Below, piece after piece: positions 19,573 through 27,997 of a DNA stretch of 64,000 nucleotides. Position 1 is the stretch's first letter. The number at the start of each line of letters is the position of its first letter. Under the pieces are notes generated by a model, which saw only the letters and a list, made by a program, of their open reading frames with translations, was not told the origin of the DNA and did not search any database. The stretch is from positions 1,125,092-1,189,091 of the forward strand of contig LSRX01000050.1 of the NCBI GenBank assembly GCA_001939145.1, in the 5' to 3' direction. The translations under genes were made by a program, and so were the position numbers. This DNA comes from Symbiodinium microadriaticum (taxonomy: Eukaryota > Sar > Dinophyceae > Suessiales > Symbiodiniaceae).

Positions 19573-19734
19573 TGTCTTTTGCTCTTTAGGGCTTTCCGAA
19601 ACAACCAGCACATCGAGAAGTGTACCAAGTCTTTCAGAGAACCAGAAGCATTCGCCAATGACAATTGGCTCAAGTGCGGCTGATGGAAAAGGCACGTCGT
19701 TTTGCATAGGGGGCCACTGTCGCTAAGAGCGACA
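19573..19734 (+). repeat. 5' LTR (162 bp)
   Basis: Starts TGTCTTTTGCTCTTTAGGG and ends CTAAGAGCGACA. Identical over its length to 27998-28159 on direct reading. It contains CCAAT-GACA-ATTGG (19655-19668), a short inverted repeat, overlapping TTGGCTCAAG (19665-19674), which equals the last 10 nt of the dinoflagellate spliced leader. No TATA box seen, which is usual for dinoflagellates. Confidence 0.95.
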
Positions 19735-19738
19735 GTGG
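19714..19738 (+). promoter_or_regulatory. U5/primer-site hairpin
   Basis: A perfect 11-bp stem CCACTGTCGCT / AGCGACAGTGG with loop AAG spans the last 21 nt of the 5' LTR and the first 4 nt beyond it, including the TGG that starts the primer-binding site. The 3' LTR copy keeps only the inner 7 bp because its downstream neighbour is genomic DNA. By analogy with retroviral U5 stems it may help initiate reverse transcription (inference). Confidence 0.6.
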
Positions 19739-19751
19739 TAGCGGGGCTCGG
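19736..19751 (+). promoter_or_regulatory. tRNA primer-binding site, probably initiator tRNA-Met
   Basis: TGGTAGCGGGGCTCGG begins 1 nt after the LTR. Its complement ends CCCCGCTACCA, which parses as a tRNA 3' end: five T-stem bases, a seven-base acceptor strand, discriminator A, and CCA. An AGCGGGG acceptor resembles initiator tRNA-Met (AGCAGAG or AGCAAGG in other eukaryotes). The tRNA identity is inferred. Confidence 0.65.
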
Positions 19752-19810
19752 TTGCTCCAGAGGCCTCGAGATAGGGTTCTGAGGTCGAGCAATAGTTCCG
19801 AGCCTGTGTG

Positions 19811-22800
19811 ATGGCGAATGCTGATCCAGCTGCTAGTTCTCCGGTTCCCGACCATGGTTCTTTAGACGGAGACCGCATTCCTGCGGCAGAGCAGGACAGA
19901 GACGACGACGATGATGACGAGGAAGAGCCTATGGATCCGTGGGCGCAGGCCACTAGTGGGGCAAGAGCCCCTCGGCCTGATCCTGAGGAGTTCCAGCGCT
20001 TCCGCGACTTTATGCAGAGCCGAGCCCCGTCGCGTTCATGGAGGGCACGACGTGGTTCGGAGGAGCATGACGACAGAGATGACGGCGACGACAACAACAA
20101 GGGCTCCAACTCCGGGCCGCCTCCATCCTGGGACGGGCAAAGCAGCTTCCGGGATTATCACATCCGTGCAAAGCTGTGGCTGGCTACGACAAGGGTCCGG
20201 CCAAAAGCTCGCGGCCCCATGCTGCTGAAGAGTTTGACGGGTACCCCGTTCGACGATCTGAAGCACCTGGCCAAGGATGATGCATGGATGCAGAACGAGA
20301 AGAACGGAGAGATGCTCTTGGCCCAGATGGACACCAAGGAGCTCTACGGGGAAGACGCCAGAGAGGACATGTTGAACACCTTGGTGAAGATTACTTATAC
20401 TCTTCGGAGGGCTAAGGGGGAAACTCATAAGCTGTTCTTTTCTCGTTGGGACAACCAAGTTCGGCGCCTCAGCGAGCACAGCGTGACCCTTCCCCCGGAG
20501 TACCTCGGCTTTCTCCTCGTAATGTCCTTGCAGCTCAGCAGCGATGAGGTGAAACTCCTGCTGAACTACACGCAGGGCAAGCTCACGGCGAAGGCGGTGA
20601 AGGAGTGGGTCCGCGTCCACGAAGCGGATCTGGACTGGAAAGCCCAAGGCAAGGCCAGCGCCAAGCCCCATGCGGCGACGCTCGTGGAAGGCATCGAGGA
20701 AGACTATGATGACGAAGGGCCCGGAGAGGATACCAACTCCGGCGAGCTCGAGGTTTTGCTTGGGGCTTTGGGCGAACTAGATGGCGAGAATGTGGCAGAC
20801 GGCGAAGGCGGCAACGAGGTCTTCGACGAGGACGAAGCGAAGGAGATCCTCGCTGCGATGGTCAAGGACCAGGTGCGTGGCAATGGCGGCAAGAGAACGT
20901 TTGCAGCGGTCAACCAGGCCAAGAAGCAACGGCAGCTGGCGAGAGGATTTGGAACGCGGAGAGAGGCAGGAGGAGAGCGATTTCCTCCGCCTCGCGGCAG
21001 TGGTCCCCAGACCTACAAGGTCAGCGTCGAAGCCTTGAAGCGACGTACTAGATGCGGCATCTGCAAGGAGATCGGACACTGGCATCGGGAATGCCCTCGC
21101 AAAGGCACCGCGGGCACCAAGGAGAGCCACTACTTGGAGCCGGCGGGAAAGGACGAGGCCTATTTTGTCGAGTACTTGGAGTACCTCAACTTCATCGAGG
21201 AGAATGGCAGCGCGATTTCTAGCTGCTCAGCCGGAAAGCCGGCACCCGACAGTCGGTCCCAGCAGCGTGCGGGATACATGGACAGTGCTCATGAGTTGTG
21301 GTACTCCACGGTATCTACTACAATTCCTGAAGAACATTGTGCTACAGTTGATACCGGGTGTCAGAGGACTGCAGTTGGAAGCGATACTCTCGATAAGTAC
21401 CTAAGGGGCCAGCCAGACGGGATAAACATTGCCTACAAGGCGGAACAGCATTGCTTCAAGTCAGTGAACGGCCTCACCCAAACGAGCAAAGTGGCTTGTG
21501 TTCCAACCAGCCTGGGCCCCAAGGGATGCATTCTTCGTCCAGCAGTGTTTGAAGATGGCGTTAGTCAGGGTGCACCCTTCTTGCTGTCTCTGCCCTTCCT
21601 CCTGCATTGCAAGGCAACGTTGTGTTTGGACCCCGACAAAGGCCTCTACATGTACTTGGGTAGGTTTCGACACAAGGTACCTTTGCACATCGGTCCAACA
21701 GGAGCACTTCGAGTCCCTTTGTCCGAGTTTCATTCCGGCATGATTAAGGACTTGCAGGCCTTCATGTCACGATTGTCAGAGCCAAGAGGCAAGAGTGTTG
21801 AGATTCATCAGGTCCGTGAAGAGCTTGGCCCTAGCGCGACCCCGTGCAGAGCACCTCGTGACCCTTGTCTTCCAGGATCTTTTGCGCCCAGCCATGCAGG
21901 CGCCGGCTCCCAAGAGGACACGAGTGGACGAACCCGAGGGGAAGACCCCAGTCGGGCGGTGGCGCCGAGTTGCACTCCGGCTCCTCATGGTCATGAACAA
22001 CTTCCTGGAGCAGGCGTTGATGTGCACAGCGGGCATCCGGAACCCCCGCGGCATCACTACGGCGCAGACGCGCAACATGGCAAGGACCCTGAACGGAGAC
22101 GAGCTCATGGAAGTTCAGGAGCACATCGACCAGATGCTGAAGGAACGTGGCATGGTGAAAGAAATCGAGGAGGATTCGGTGTCCAACGCATCGACGAGCA
22201 AGTCCTATGTGGTGGTGAACGAGACGGGCTCGGCCAGCAGCGTCACGCCGAACCCTCTGTGCCATTGTCAGATGACCTCGGTGGTGCTGCAGACTCACAA
22301 GCAGGGACGGAACTTCCAACGGCAGTTCTATCGCTGCCCGAAGTGGAGGGATCAGACGCAGCGGTGCGGCTTCTTCCAGTGGCTGGAGATCCAGCCGTAC
22401 TGGCGCGAGGGGCCAGCCGGACCACCAGTTCCGGCACCACAAGCTCCACCAAGTCCGCCGAGGCCAGTGAACGAGTTCCTCCGCCCGGCGAACGTGGACA
22501 TCCGCCACAAGGAGACCTACTACGCCGACCCCGAGAATTGCGAGCACCGCTACGTGATCGGCACCGGGACGAACGCCTACCAGATCCAGCGCAAGTGCGG
22601 GAACTGTCTCAAGCTGCTGTTTCAGAAGGACAAGCGGCTCAACAAGGTGCTGTTCCACGATCCGACCTACCACATCCCGGAGTTCCAGAGAGAGGAGTTT
22701 CTGGGGAAGGCCCGCCCGGCGGCCCCGACACCACCAGACAGCTTCTCCGGGTTCACTACGCCGGAGAATGTGTCGTCGAGCGACCTGGAATCGGCACCTC

Positions 22801-25276
22801 CGAGCCCAGCCAAGGTTCGGCGCGCGAAGCAGCCATCTACGATGAAGTCGGTGAAGGAGAGCTGGGAGATGGAACCGGAGGAGACCGAGTACCAGGAGTT
22901 CTTGCAGTGGAAACGCTTCCAGGAGTTCAAGAAGATGGAGAAGGGCAGCAGCCAGAGCTCAGGCCATCGCGGTTGACTACGGCGGCAAGTGAGAGAACAC
23001 GCTTGACACCCAAGCGTCTTTTTGTGAACGTGCTTCGGCGATGGGAGGCCGTCTGGTCTGAGCTACTTCGGTGCTTAGGGCCAGGAGCACAGAGCGGCAT
23101 CGAGGAGCTGAAGAAAAGAGCGCTTGAAGACCTCAGCCGTCCCAACAAGAAGCACCTCGCCTACTACTCCGAATTGTTTCAGCTCAGCCCCAAGTCTCTC
23201 AAAGGAATTGCCGAAGTGTATCGCCCGCCTCGACCTGTCCCAGATACCAAGCCACAGCAGCATAGTGTTGTCTTGGAAGTCGAGGTAGGAAGTGAGCTTT
23301 TGAGTGCTGATGCCAGAGAATCCATCCGCAGTTGCCTTCGTCATGATCGGCCGGGCTTTGTGATCATCACCTGTTCCAAGAGCTTCCCGGCACAAGCGAC
23401 CAAGCTAGATAACAGACATCGGGCATGTGATTTGTCAGCTTGGAAGCGGCACACGACAGCGGTCAGAGTGAGCAGGACCTTGCAACAGTTCATTGTTGAA
23501 TTGTGTCAGCTTTGTAATCTTCGTGGCCATCGCTTTGTGCTCCAAGTGCCATGGTCGTCCGGAGGCAACAGCGAAAAGCAGTGGAGAGATCTACTCCGAC
23601 AGCCCGGCGTCTACCAAATTGGCAAGGACGACCACAGCAGCCGGACACCGAGAACTAACAGCCCGGCGAGCGGAAAACTGGCGACGAATCTTGCCACCCT
23701 GGCGCAGAGACTGATCGAGCAGACAGGTCGGACTGATACCACGACCGTCCCAGCCACGGCACTCATCGAGGAAATCTACAAGATCTACAGCGGCCTTACC
23801 AGCAGAAGGAAGCAGGACCTCAAGATTCGGGTGGCCAAGGACATCTTCCAGGAGGACCGGAAGCACGATGCGGCCTACTTCTACCCGGAGGAGATCTATG
23901 CCCTCCACCGGAGCTACGAGGAGGGCATCGGGCAACATCAAGTATATGCTGGTGACGATCAAGAACTACAAGATGGACCTTGCCGAGGAGATCATCCTAC
24001 GAACCACGGGGTCGAAGACGAACATCTCCGAGAAGGAGGGTGGAAACAACTCGATGAGGACACCTGGGCCTACGTTGATGATGAAGGAGGCCATCTCCTG
24101 GCCCCTACCAACGTCGAGTTCACACCAGAAGATTTTCCGTGGCGAAGCAGCTGGGCCTACGAGAATGACCGGTGGACCCAGCTCGAGGACGAGATTCGGT
24201 GGCGAGACCTACGGGATCAAGAAAGAGCCCTTCCTGGACGGCCACGAGTGGTCTCTATATTTCGTCGCAAGGCGGACACCAAGAACGGCAGGAACATGAG
24301 ACATTTCCCGGGAATGCAGAAGGTGACTCTGGAAAAGATGGTTCGACGAGCTCATGAAGGGCTCGGGCACCCGGAGAAGGAAAGGTTCCTACGCATCCTT
24401 CGCCATAGCCGAGCGCCTGCCGAAGTGATTGATATTGCCAAGGAGCTGCGCTGCTCTACTTGCGAAGCCTACAAGCTGCCGGACCCCGCGAGACGGGGAG
24501 CACCTCCAAGAGAACAAGTCTTTGTGAATGACCTGGTTGGCATTGACACGATCCACATCCGCGATCACCGCAACCAGGCCATCCCGGCAGTGAATATCAT
24601 CGACTGGCACTCTCACTTCCAGCTGGTGATCCCTATGAAAGGCGAGACCGCGGATCATGTCAGAGCCGCTTATCGGCAATGGGTCCGATTCTTTGGACCA
24701 CCGCGGCGTCTGATGATTGACCTGGGGCCCGAGTACAAGGCCCAGTTCCGGAAGCAGGCTGAACAAGACGGTTCAGAAACTATACCGTCATCTGTCGAGC
24801 CTCCTTACCAGCGGGGGCTCACCGAACGGGCTGGCGGCATCTTCAAGAATATCCTCTACAAGGCCATGCAGGACTACCATTGCGAGAATGAGAACGAATG
24901 GAAGGAGTTGGTAGATGTGGCTTGCATGACCCGCAACAGGCTACTCTTAAGGGCTGGATATTCACCGATACAACGAGTCCTCGGCTACTCTCCTCGACTA
25001 GCAGGGGGCTTACTATCGGGAGGAGAGCAGGACCATATGGCAGCTGATCTGGTTCGGATTGGAGATCTACAAGCCCGCAAGGCTATGGAAATGCGGAAGG
25101 CAGCGGCCTTTGCATTCCACTCCGCCGACTGCGAAGTTGCTCTTCGGTCGGCCACCCTGGCCGGTCCTCGTGTACATCGAGATTATGAACCTGGCCAAGC
25201 CGTGTTCTTTTGGCGCAAGGGCTCCGGGACGAACAAGAAGACCGACAGCTATATTGGCATGGGCCGGGTAGGGTGA
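19811..25276 (+). CDS. Gag-protease-integrase polyprotein (copia-like)
   Basis: About 1821 residues from the ATG at 19811 (76 nt after the LTR) to TGA at 25274. In order: an acidic N-terminus; a helical gag region (about 100-330); a CCHC zinc knuckle C415-G-I-C-KEIG-H-WHRE-C428; an aspartic protease with D514-T-G; then at about 640-1055 a low-complexity stretch likely to be out of the true frame. From about 1060 comes a protein-like region, then the integrase zinc domain (H1515-x4-H1520, C1548-x2-C1551) and the catalytic core with D1579, D1637 and E1672 (D-x34-E). Integrase inserts the cDNA, protease cuts the polyprotein, and gag packages RNA. The frame ends just before the conserved GPGRV segment, which lies in the -1 frame of the next ORF. 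Confidence 0.9.
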   Translation: MANADPAASSPVPDHGSLDGDRIPAAEQDRDDDDDDEEEPMDPWAQATSGARAPRPDPEEFQRFRDFMQSRAPSRSWRARRGSEEHDDRDDGDDNNKGSNSGPPPSWDGQSSFRDYHIRAKLWLATTRVRPKARGPMLLKSLTGTPFDDLKHLAKDDAWMQNEKNGEMLLAQMDTKELYGEDAREDMLNTLVKITYTLRRAKGETHKLFFSRWDNQVRRLSEHSVTLPPEYLGFLLVMSLQLSSDEVKLLLNYTQGKLTAKAVKEWVRVHEADLDWKAQGKASAKPHAATLVEGIEEDYDDEGPGEDTNSGELEVLLGALGELDGENVADGEGGNEVFDEDEAKEILAAMVKDQVRGNGGKRTFAAVNQAKKQRQLARGFGTRREAGGERFPPPRGSGPQTYKVSVEALKRRTRCGICKEIGHWHRECPRKGTAGTKESHYLEPAGKDEAYFVEYLEYLNFIEENGSAISSCSAGKPAPDSRSQQRAGYMDSAHELWYSTVSTTIPEEHCATVDTGCQRTAVGSDTLDKYLRGQPDGINIAYKAEQHCFKSVNGLTQTSKVACVPTSLGPKGCILRPAVFEDGVSQGAPFLLSLPFLLHCKATLCLDPDKGLYMYLGRFRHKVPLHIGPTGALRVPLSEFHSGMIKDLQAFMSRLSEPRGKSVEIHQVREELGPSATPCRAPRDPCLPGSFAPSHAGAGSQEDTSGRTRGEDPSRAVAPSCTPAPHGHEQLPGAGVDVHSGHPEPPRHHYGADAQHGKDPERRRAHGSSGAHRPDAEGTWHGERNRGGFGVQRIDEQVLCGGERDGLGQQRHAEPSVPLSDDLGGAADSQAGTELPTAVLSLPEVEGSDAAVRLLPVAGDPAVLARGASRTTSSGTTSSTKSAEASERVPPPGERGHPPQGDLLRRPRELRAPLRDRHRDERLPDPAQVRELSQAAVSEGQAAQQGAVPRSDLPHPGVPERGVSGEGPPGGPDTTRQLLRVHYAGECVVERPGIGTSEPSQGSAREAAIYDEVGEGELGDGTGGDRVPGVLAVETLPGVQEDGEGQQPELRPSRLTTAASERTRLTPKRLFVNVLRRWEAVWSELLRCLGPGAQSGIEELKKRALEDLSRPNKKHLAYYSELFQLSPKSLKGIAEVYRPPRPVPDTKPQQHSVVLEVEVGSELLSADARESIRSCLRHDRPGFVIITCSKSFPAQATKLDNRHRACDLSAWKRHTTAVRVSRTLQQFIVELCQLCNLRGHRFVLQVPWSSGGNSEKQWRDLLRQPGVYQIGKDDHSSRTPRTNSPASGKLATNLATLAQRLIEQTGRTDTTTVPATALIEEIYKIYSGLTSRRKQDLKIRVAKDIFQEDRKHDAAYFYPEEIYALHRSYEEGIGQHQVYAGDDQELQDGPCRGDHPTNHGVEDEHLREGGWKQLDEDTWAYVDDEGGHLLAPTNVEFTPEDFPWRSSWAYENDRWTQLEDEIRWRDLRDQERALPGRPRVVSIFRRKADTKNGRNMRHFPGMQKVTLEKMVRRAHEGLGHPEKERFLRILRHSRAPAEVIDIAKELRCSTCEAYKLPDPARRGAPPREQVFVNDLVGIDTIHIRDHRNQAIPAVNIIDWHSHFQLVIPMKGETADHVRAAYRQWVRFFGPPRRLMIDLGPEYKAQFRKQAEQDGSETIPSSVEPPYQRGLTERAGGIFKNILYKAMQDYHCENENEWKELVDVACMTRNRLLLRAGYSPIQRVLGYSPRLAGGLLSGGEQDHMAADLVRIGDLQARKAMEMRKAAAFAFHSADCEVALRSATLAGPRVHRDYEPGQAVFFWRKGSGTNKKTDSYIGMGRVG
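21744..22976 (+). CDS. GRF zinc-finger protein in an overlapping frame
   Basis: Open in the +1 frame relative to gag-protease from 21744 to TGA at 22974; no ATG lies at its start (the first GTG is at 21795). Residues are counted from 21795. NPLCHC...RQFYRCPK...RCGFFQWLE (C156, C158, C181, C191) is a GRF-type zinc finger, a fold that binds single-stranded nucleic acid in proteins such as APE2 and NEIL3. A second cluster, NCEHRYV...KCGNC (about 249-275), may bind another zinc. A long acidic/aromatic tail follows. In the same bases the gag-protease frame gives Arg/Gly/Pro-rich low complexity, so this frame is probably the translated one. It would be reached by +1 shifting after the protease, or be a separate product. 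Alternatively, compensating indels broke one polyprotein. Confidence 0.6.
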   Translation, partial: LRTCRPSCHDCQSQEARVLRFIRSVKSLALARPRAEHLVTLVFQDLLRPAMQAPAPKRTRVDEPEGKTPVGRWRRVALRLLMVMNNFLEQALMCTAGIRNPRGITTAQTRNMARTLNGDELMEVQEHIDQMLKERGMVKEIEEDSVSNASTSKSYVVVNETGSASSVTPNPLCHCQMTSVVLQTHKQGRNFQRQFYRCPKWRDQTQRCGFFQWLEIQPYWREGPAGPPVPAPQAPPSPPRPVNEFLRPANVDIRHKETYYADPENCEHRYVIGTGTNAYQIQRKCGNCLKLLFQKDKRLNKVLFHDPTYHIPEFQREEFLGKARPAAPTPPDSFSGFTTPENVSSSDLESAPPSPAKVRRAKQPSTMKSVKESWEMEPEETEYQEFLQWKRFQEFKKMEKGSSQSSGHRG

Positions 25277-27993
25277 TTATGACGGCACTTCCAGGAGCCG
25301 TCTGGATCGCCTACCAGGACAATGTGGTAAAGGCTGCTCCTGAACGAGTTCGCCCAGCGGCTGAGGAGGAATCACTCTCCTTATCCGGATGGCTCAGCGG
25401 CCTATCCCAGATGCGAGAGAAGTTCGAGAAGATGCCCGCCAAGGGGTTCGTCGACCTCACCAAGGACAGCGACCCGATCGAGAACCAGGAGGACGACGAG
25501 GACCAACCAGAGACCCGGCCTGGTGACGATGACGAACGTCTACCTCCGTTGCGGCGAGTACGGCAGAAAACAGGCAATTACCGTGCCGATCTTGGCGACC
25601 ATGGTCACCAAGGAGGCGATGGAACTACGGAAACGATGGAAGCGGATCCTTCGACGTCGCCGGCACCACCCCCGGGGTTGCCGACGCCAAGGCCTGGACA
25701 CGAGACCCCTATCGAGGACCAGGAGGACGCGACCATGTTCCATCCGGAGGAGATCGAGCACGCTCCCGCGGAAGTCGATAAGCGAGAACTGGACGATGGG
25801 GAACAACCATCGGGAAAACGATCGAGAATCGAGCTCCTCGAGATCTACAATGCGCAGCTACAAGCTCTGGTCAAGCAGCGTCAACGGAAAGAAGCGACGG
25901 CGAAGGACTTCCACGGCAAGGACTACGAGCGACTAAAAAGGGCGATCACCAAGGAGATCTCCAACAACCTCCAGACCGGCGCCTACAAGCTACTCTCCGT
26001 GGAGGAGTCGGACGCCGTTCGGCGCCTCAAGGAGGACAAGATCATGGAGTCTCGCTACGTGATTACTAAGAAGCCCTTGGAGCCCTCCGATGTGGCGAAG
26101 GCCCGAAGCGAGGACTTGCTGCTGGACGATAACTCCCATGGACCTTGTAAAGCCAAGTGCCGGCACGTGATGAAAGGTTTCTCCGAGGCGGCGGCTGTTG
26201 AGGTGGAATGCACCACTCCGCAAGTGGGAAGAGATTCTGTAGTGTTTATAGTTCAGGTGCTGGCTTCCTTGGGCTGGGTTCCGGGATTCCTTGACTTCAC
26301 TCAGGCTTTTCATTCCGGTGACAAGATTGACAGGGAACTGTATTGTACCCAGCCAAAGGAAGGAATTCCTGGAGCTCATCCCAGGCAGCTTGTCAAGCTC
26401 CTCAAGACATGCTACGGCCTAACGGACGGACCTCTAGCATGGTACAGGCACCTGGCCAGGCGTCTACAAGATGACTTTGGCTACCAGCCCAGCAAGGCGG
26501 ACCCTTGCATCTTTCTGCTGCACGCCTCTGCGGAGAAGGGCGGGGAACTGCAAGGGATAGTCGGAGTGGCCACCGACGATCTACTTCACGGAGGTACCAG
26601 CCTCCACTGGAGCAACATCGAGCAGATCGCCAAGGAGTACCTTTTGGGAAAGAATCAAACCAGGTCCGGACGCTTCTGCGGGAAGGACATCACCCTGCAG
26701 GACGATGGCTCGATCACCATCGACCAGGACTTCTATGTCAAAGACAAGGTGGTCAAGAACCACCTCACGAGGCAACGGCGTCAACAAAGGTTTTCTCGCT
26801 GCACCGATGCCGAGATCGAGCAACTACGGAGCCAACTGGGTGTGTTATCATGGCTCGCCAAGGAGACACGTTGCGACTTGGCTGGAAGGGTGTCACTTCT
26901 GCAACAGTCGTTCCCTACACCGCGCATTGCCGACATGCTGGAGAGCAACAAGATTGCCGAGGAGGCAGTCAAGCACTCCCACCTAGGCATCAAGGTGATG
27001 CCTATTCCGTGGAAAGACCTACGGATATCCACGGTGACCGACGCAGCCTGGGGAAACGCCAAGGAGACACCCTGGCTGGAGGACCATCCTGATGACTACT
27101 GGGAAGAGACGACGACTGAGTGGCGACGGCACCATGTTCAACCGAGGCGGACGACCTTCCACCCCGGCGCGGCCGAAGGAGGACCAGATCTTCATGACAT
27201 CAAGGAGCAGAGGACTACAAGATCATGGTGTGCCGACCAGGAAATCCGGCACGATGTCATTGAAGATGTGTGGCATGATCAAAAGGGCATCCGGGTACTA
27301 CACGAGACACCGTGGACTGGTTGTACAGTTTTTCACAAGTCCACCCCTGGAAGTGGAGTGCCCGCTAGCAAGATCCACAGCAGCCTTTGCCAACTGCAGA
27401 ACCTGAGCAGTCAAGGAGGGCAGATCATTATTTATCACGATGCTGCCTTGGCAAGTTCGGGAAAACCCGAAAGGACCACGATCGCATCGTGGAAGAGTTT
27501 TCGTCTGAAGAGGAAAGTTGTGGACACTTTGGCGGCCGAAGGCCAATCTCTTCAGGCAGGGATCGGTGCCATTCATTGGCACAGGTTGCTGTTTTTGGAA
27601 GCCTTTCACGGTATGTTGACACCCCAGGAATGGCGTAGTCATGCTGCTAAGCTCCCGTTCTTTGCTGCTGTGGATTCTAAGAGCTTGTATGATGCACTGG
27701 GGAAGTTGACAAGTACTTCAGCTTACATATCGGACAAACGTACAGCTATAGATTTGTCCGTACTCAAAGCTGATTTGCAAGAGACGTCAGGGTCCATCAG
27801 ATGGATCGACACACGTGCCATGCTGGCGGACCCCCTCACGAAGTGCCACCCGGGTGACTATCTTCGTTATGTTATGGGTTGTGGTTACTGGTCTGTTGTT
27901 GAAGAAGGTGTGGCGCTTCAACGTAAAGCTTTGGAAAGGGGTCAGAAGCATGAGCCAGTTTACTTTATGGTTGTTTCGGAATCTAGATTGTGA
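25213..27993 (+). CDS. Reverse transcriptase-RNase H polyprotein (copia-like)
   Basis: Open from about 25210 (TTG) to TGA at 27991, in the -1 frame relative to the first ORF. It has no own start, so it is probably read by frameshifting or separated by a mutation. It opens with the integrase-tail motif YWHGPGRVIM, then an acidic linker. The RT (RVT_2) domain starts near residue 265: motif A LDFTQAFHSG (D362), LLKTCYGLTDGPLAWY, motif C VATDDLLHGG (D456, D457). RNase H: TDAAWGN (D611), LAAEGQS (E777), AVDSKSL (D822), then IRWIDTRAMLADPLTK. The 166 residues between the first two RNase H acids, against roughly 45 in ordinary copia elements, show a large insertion. The stop lies 4 nt before the 3' LTR. 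Confidence 0.9.
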   Translation, partial: AQGLRDEQEDRQLYWHGPGRVIMTALPGAVWIAYQDNVVKAAPERVRPAAEEESLSLSGWLSGLSQMREKFEKMPAKGFVDLTKDSDPIENQEDDEDQPETRPGDDDERLPPLRRVRQKTGNYRADLGDHGHQGGDGTTETMEADPSTSPAPPPGLPTPRPGHETPIEDQEDATMFHPEEIEHAPAEVDKRELDDGEQPSGKRSRIELLEIYNAQLQALVKQRQRKEATAKDFHGKDYERLKRAITKEISNNLQTGAYKLLSVEESDAVRRLKEDKIMESRYVITKKPLEPSDVAKARSEDLLLDDNSHGPCKAKCRHVMKGFSEAAAVEVECTTPQVGRDSVVFIVQVLASLGWVPGFLDFTQAFHSGDKIDRELYCTQPKEGIPGAHPRQLVKLLKTCYGLTDGPLAWYRHLARRLQDDFGYQPSKADPCIFLLHASAEKGGELQGIVGVATDDLLHGGTSLHWSNIEQIAKEYLLGKNQTRSGRFCGKDITLQDDGSITIDQDFYVKDKVVKNHLTRQRRQQRFSRCTDAEIEQLRSQLGVLSWLAKETRCDLAGRVSLLQQSFPTPRIADMLESNKIAEEAVKHSHLGIKVMPIPWKDLRISTVTDAAWGNAKETPWLEDHPDDYWEETTTEWRRHHVQPRRTTFHPGAAEGGPDLHDIKEQRTTRSWCADQEIRHDVIEDVWHDQKGIRVLHETPWTGCTVFHKSTPGSGVPASKIHSSLCQLQNLSSQGGQIIIYHDAALASSGKPERTTIASWKSFRLKRKVVDTLAAEGQSLQAGIGAIHWHRLLFLEAFHGMLTPQEWRSHAAKLPFFAAVDSKSLYDALGKLTSTSAYISDKRTAIDLSVLKADLQETSGSIRWIDTRAMLADPLTKCHPGDYLRYVMGCGYWSVVEEGVALQRKALERGQKHEPVYFMVVSESRL
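27933..27948 (+). promoter_or_regulatory. Candidate displaced polypurine tract
   Basis: GGAAAGGGGTCAGAAG is the only strong purine run near the 3' LTR, but it sits about 50 nt upstream of it and inside the coding frame. The bases immediately before the LTR (ATTGTGACCGG) are not purine-rich. Second-strand priming may use another signal. Confidence 0.3.
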
Positions 27994-27997
27994 CCGG

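Noticed and set aside
20036..22673. Minus-strand frames up to 280 residues inside the retrotransposon
   Set aside because: Antisense shadows of a GC-rich coding region; they lack motifs while the + strand has zinc knuckle, protease and GRF signatures.
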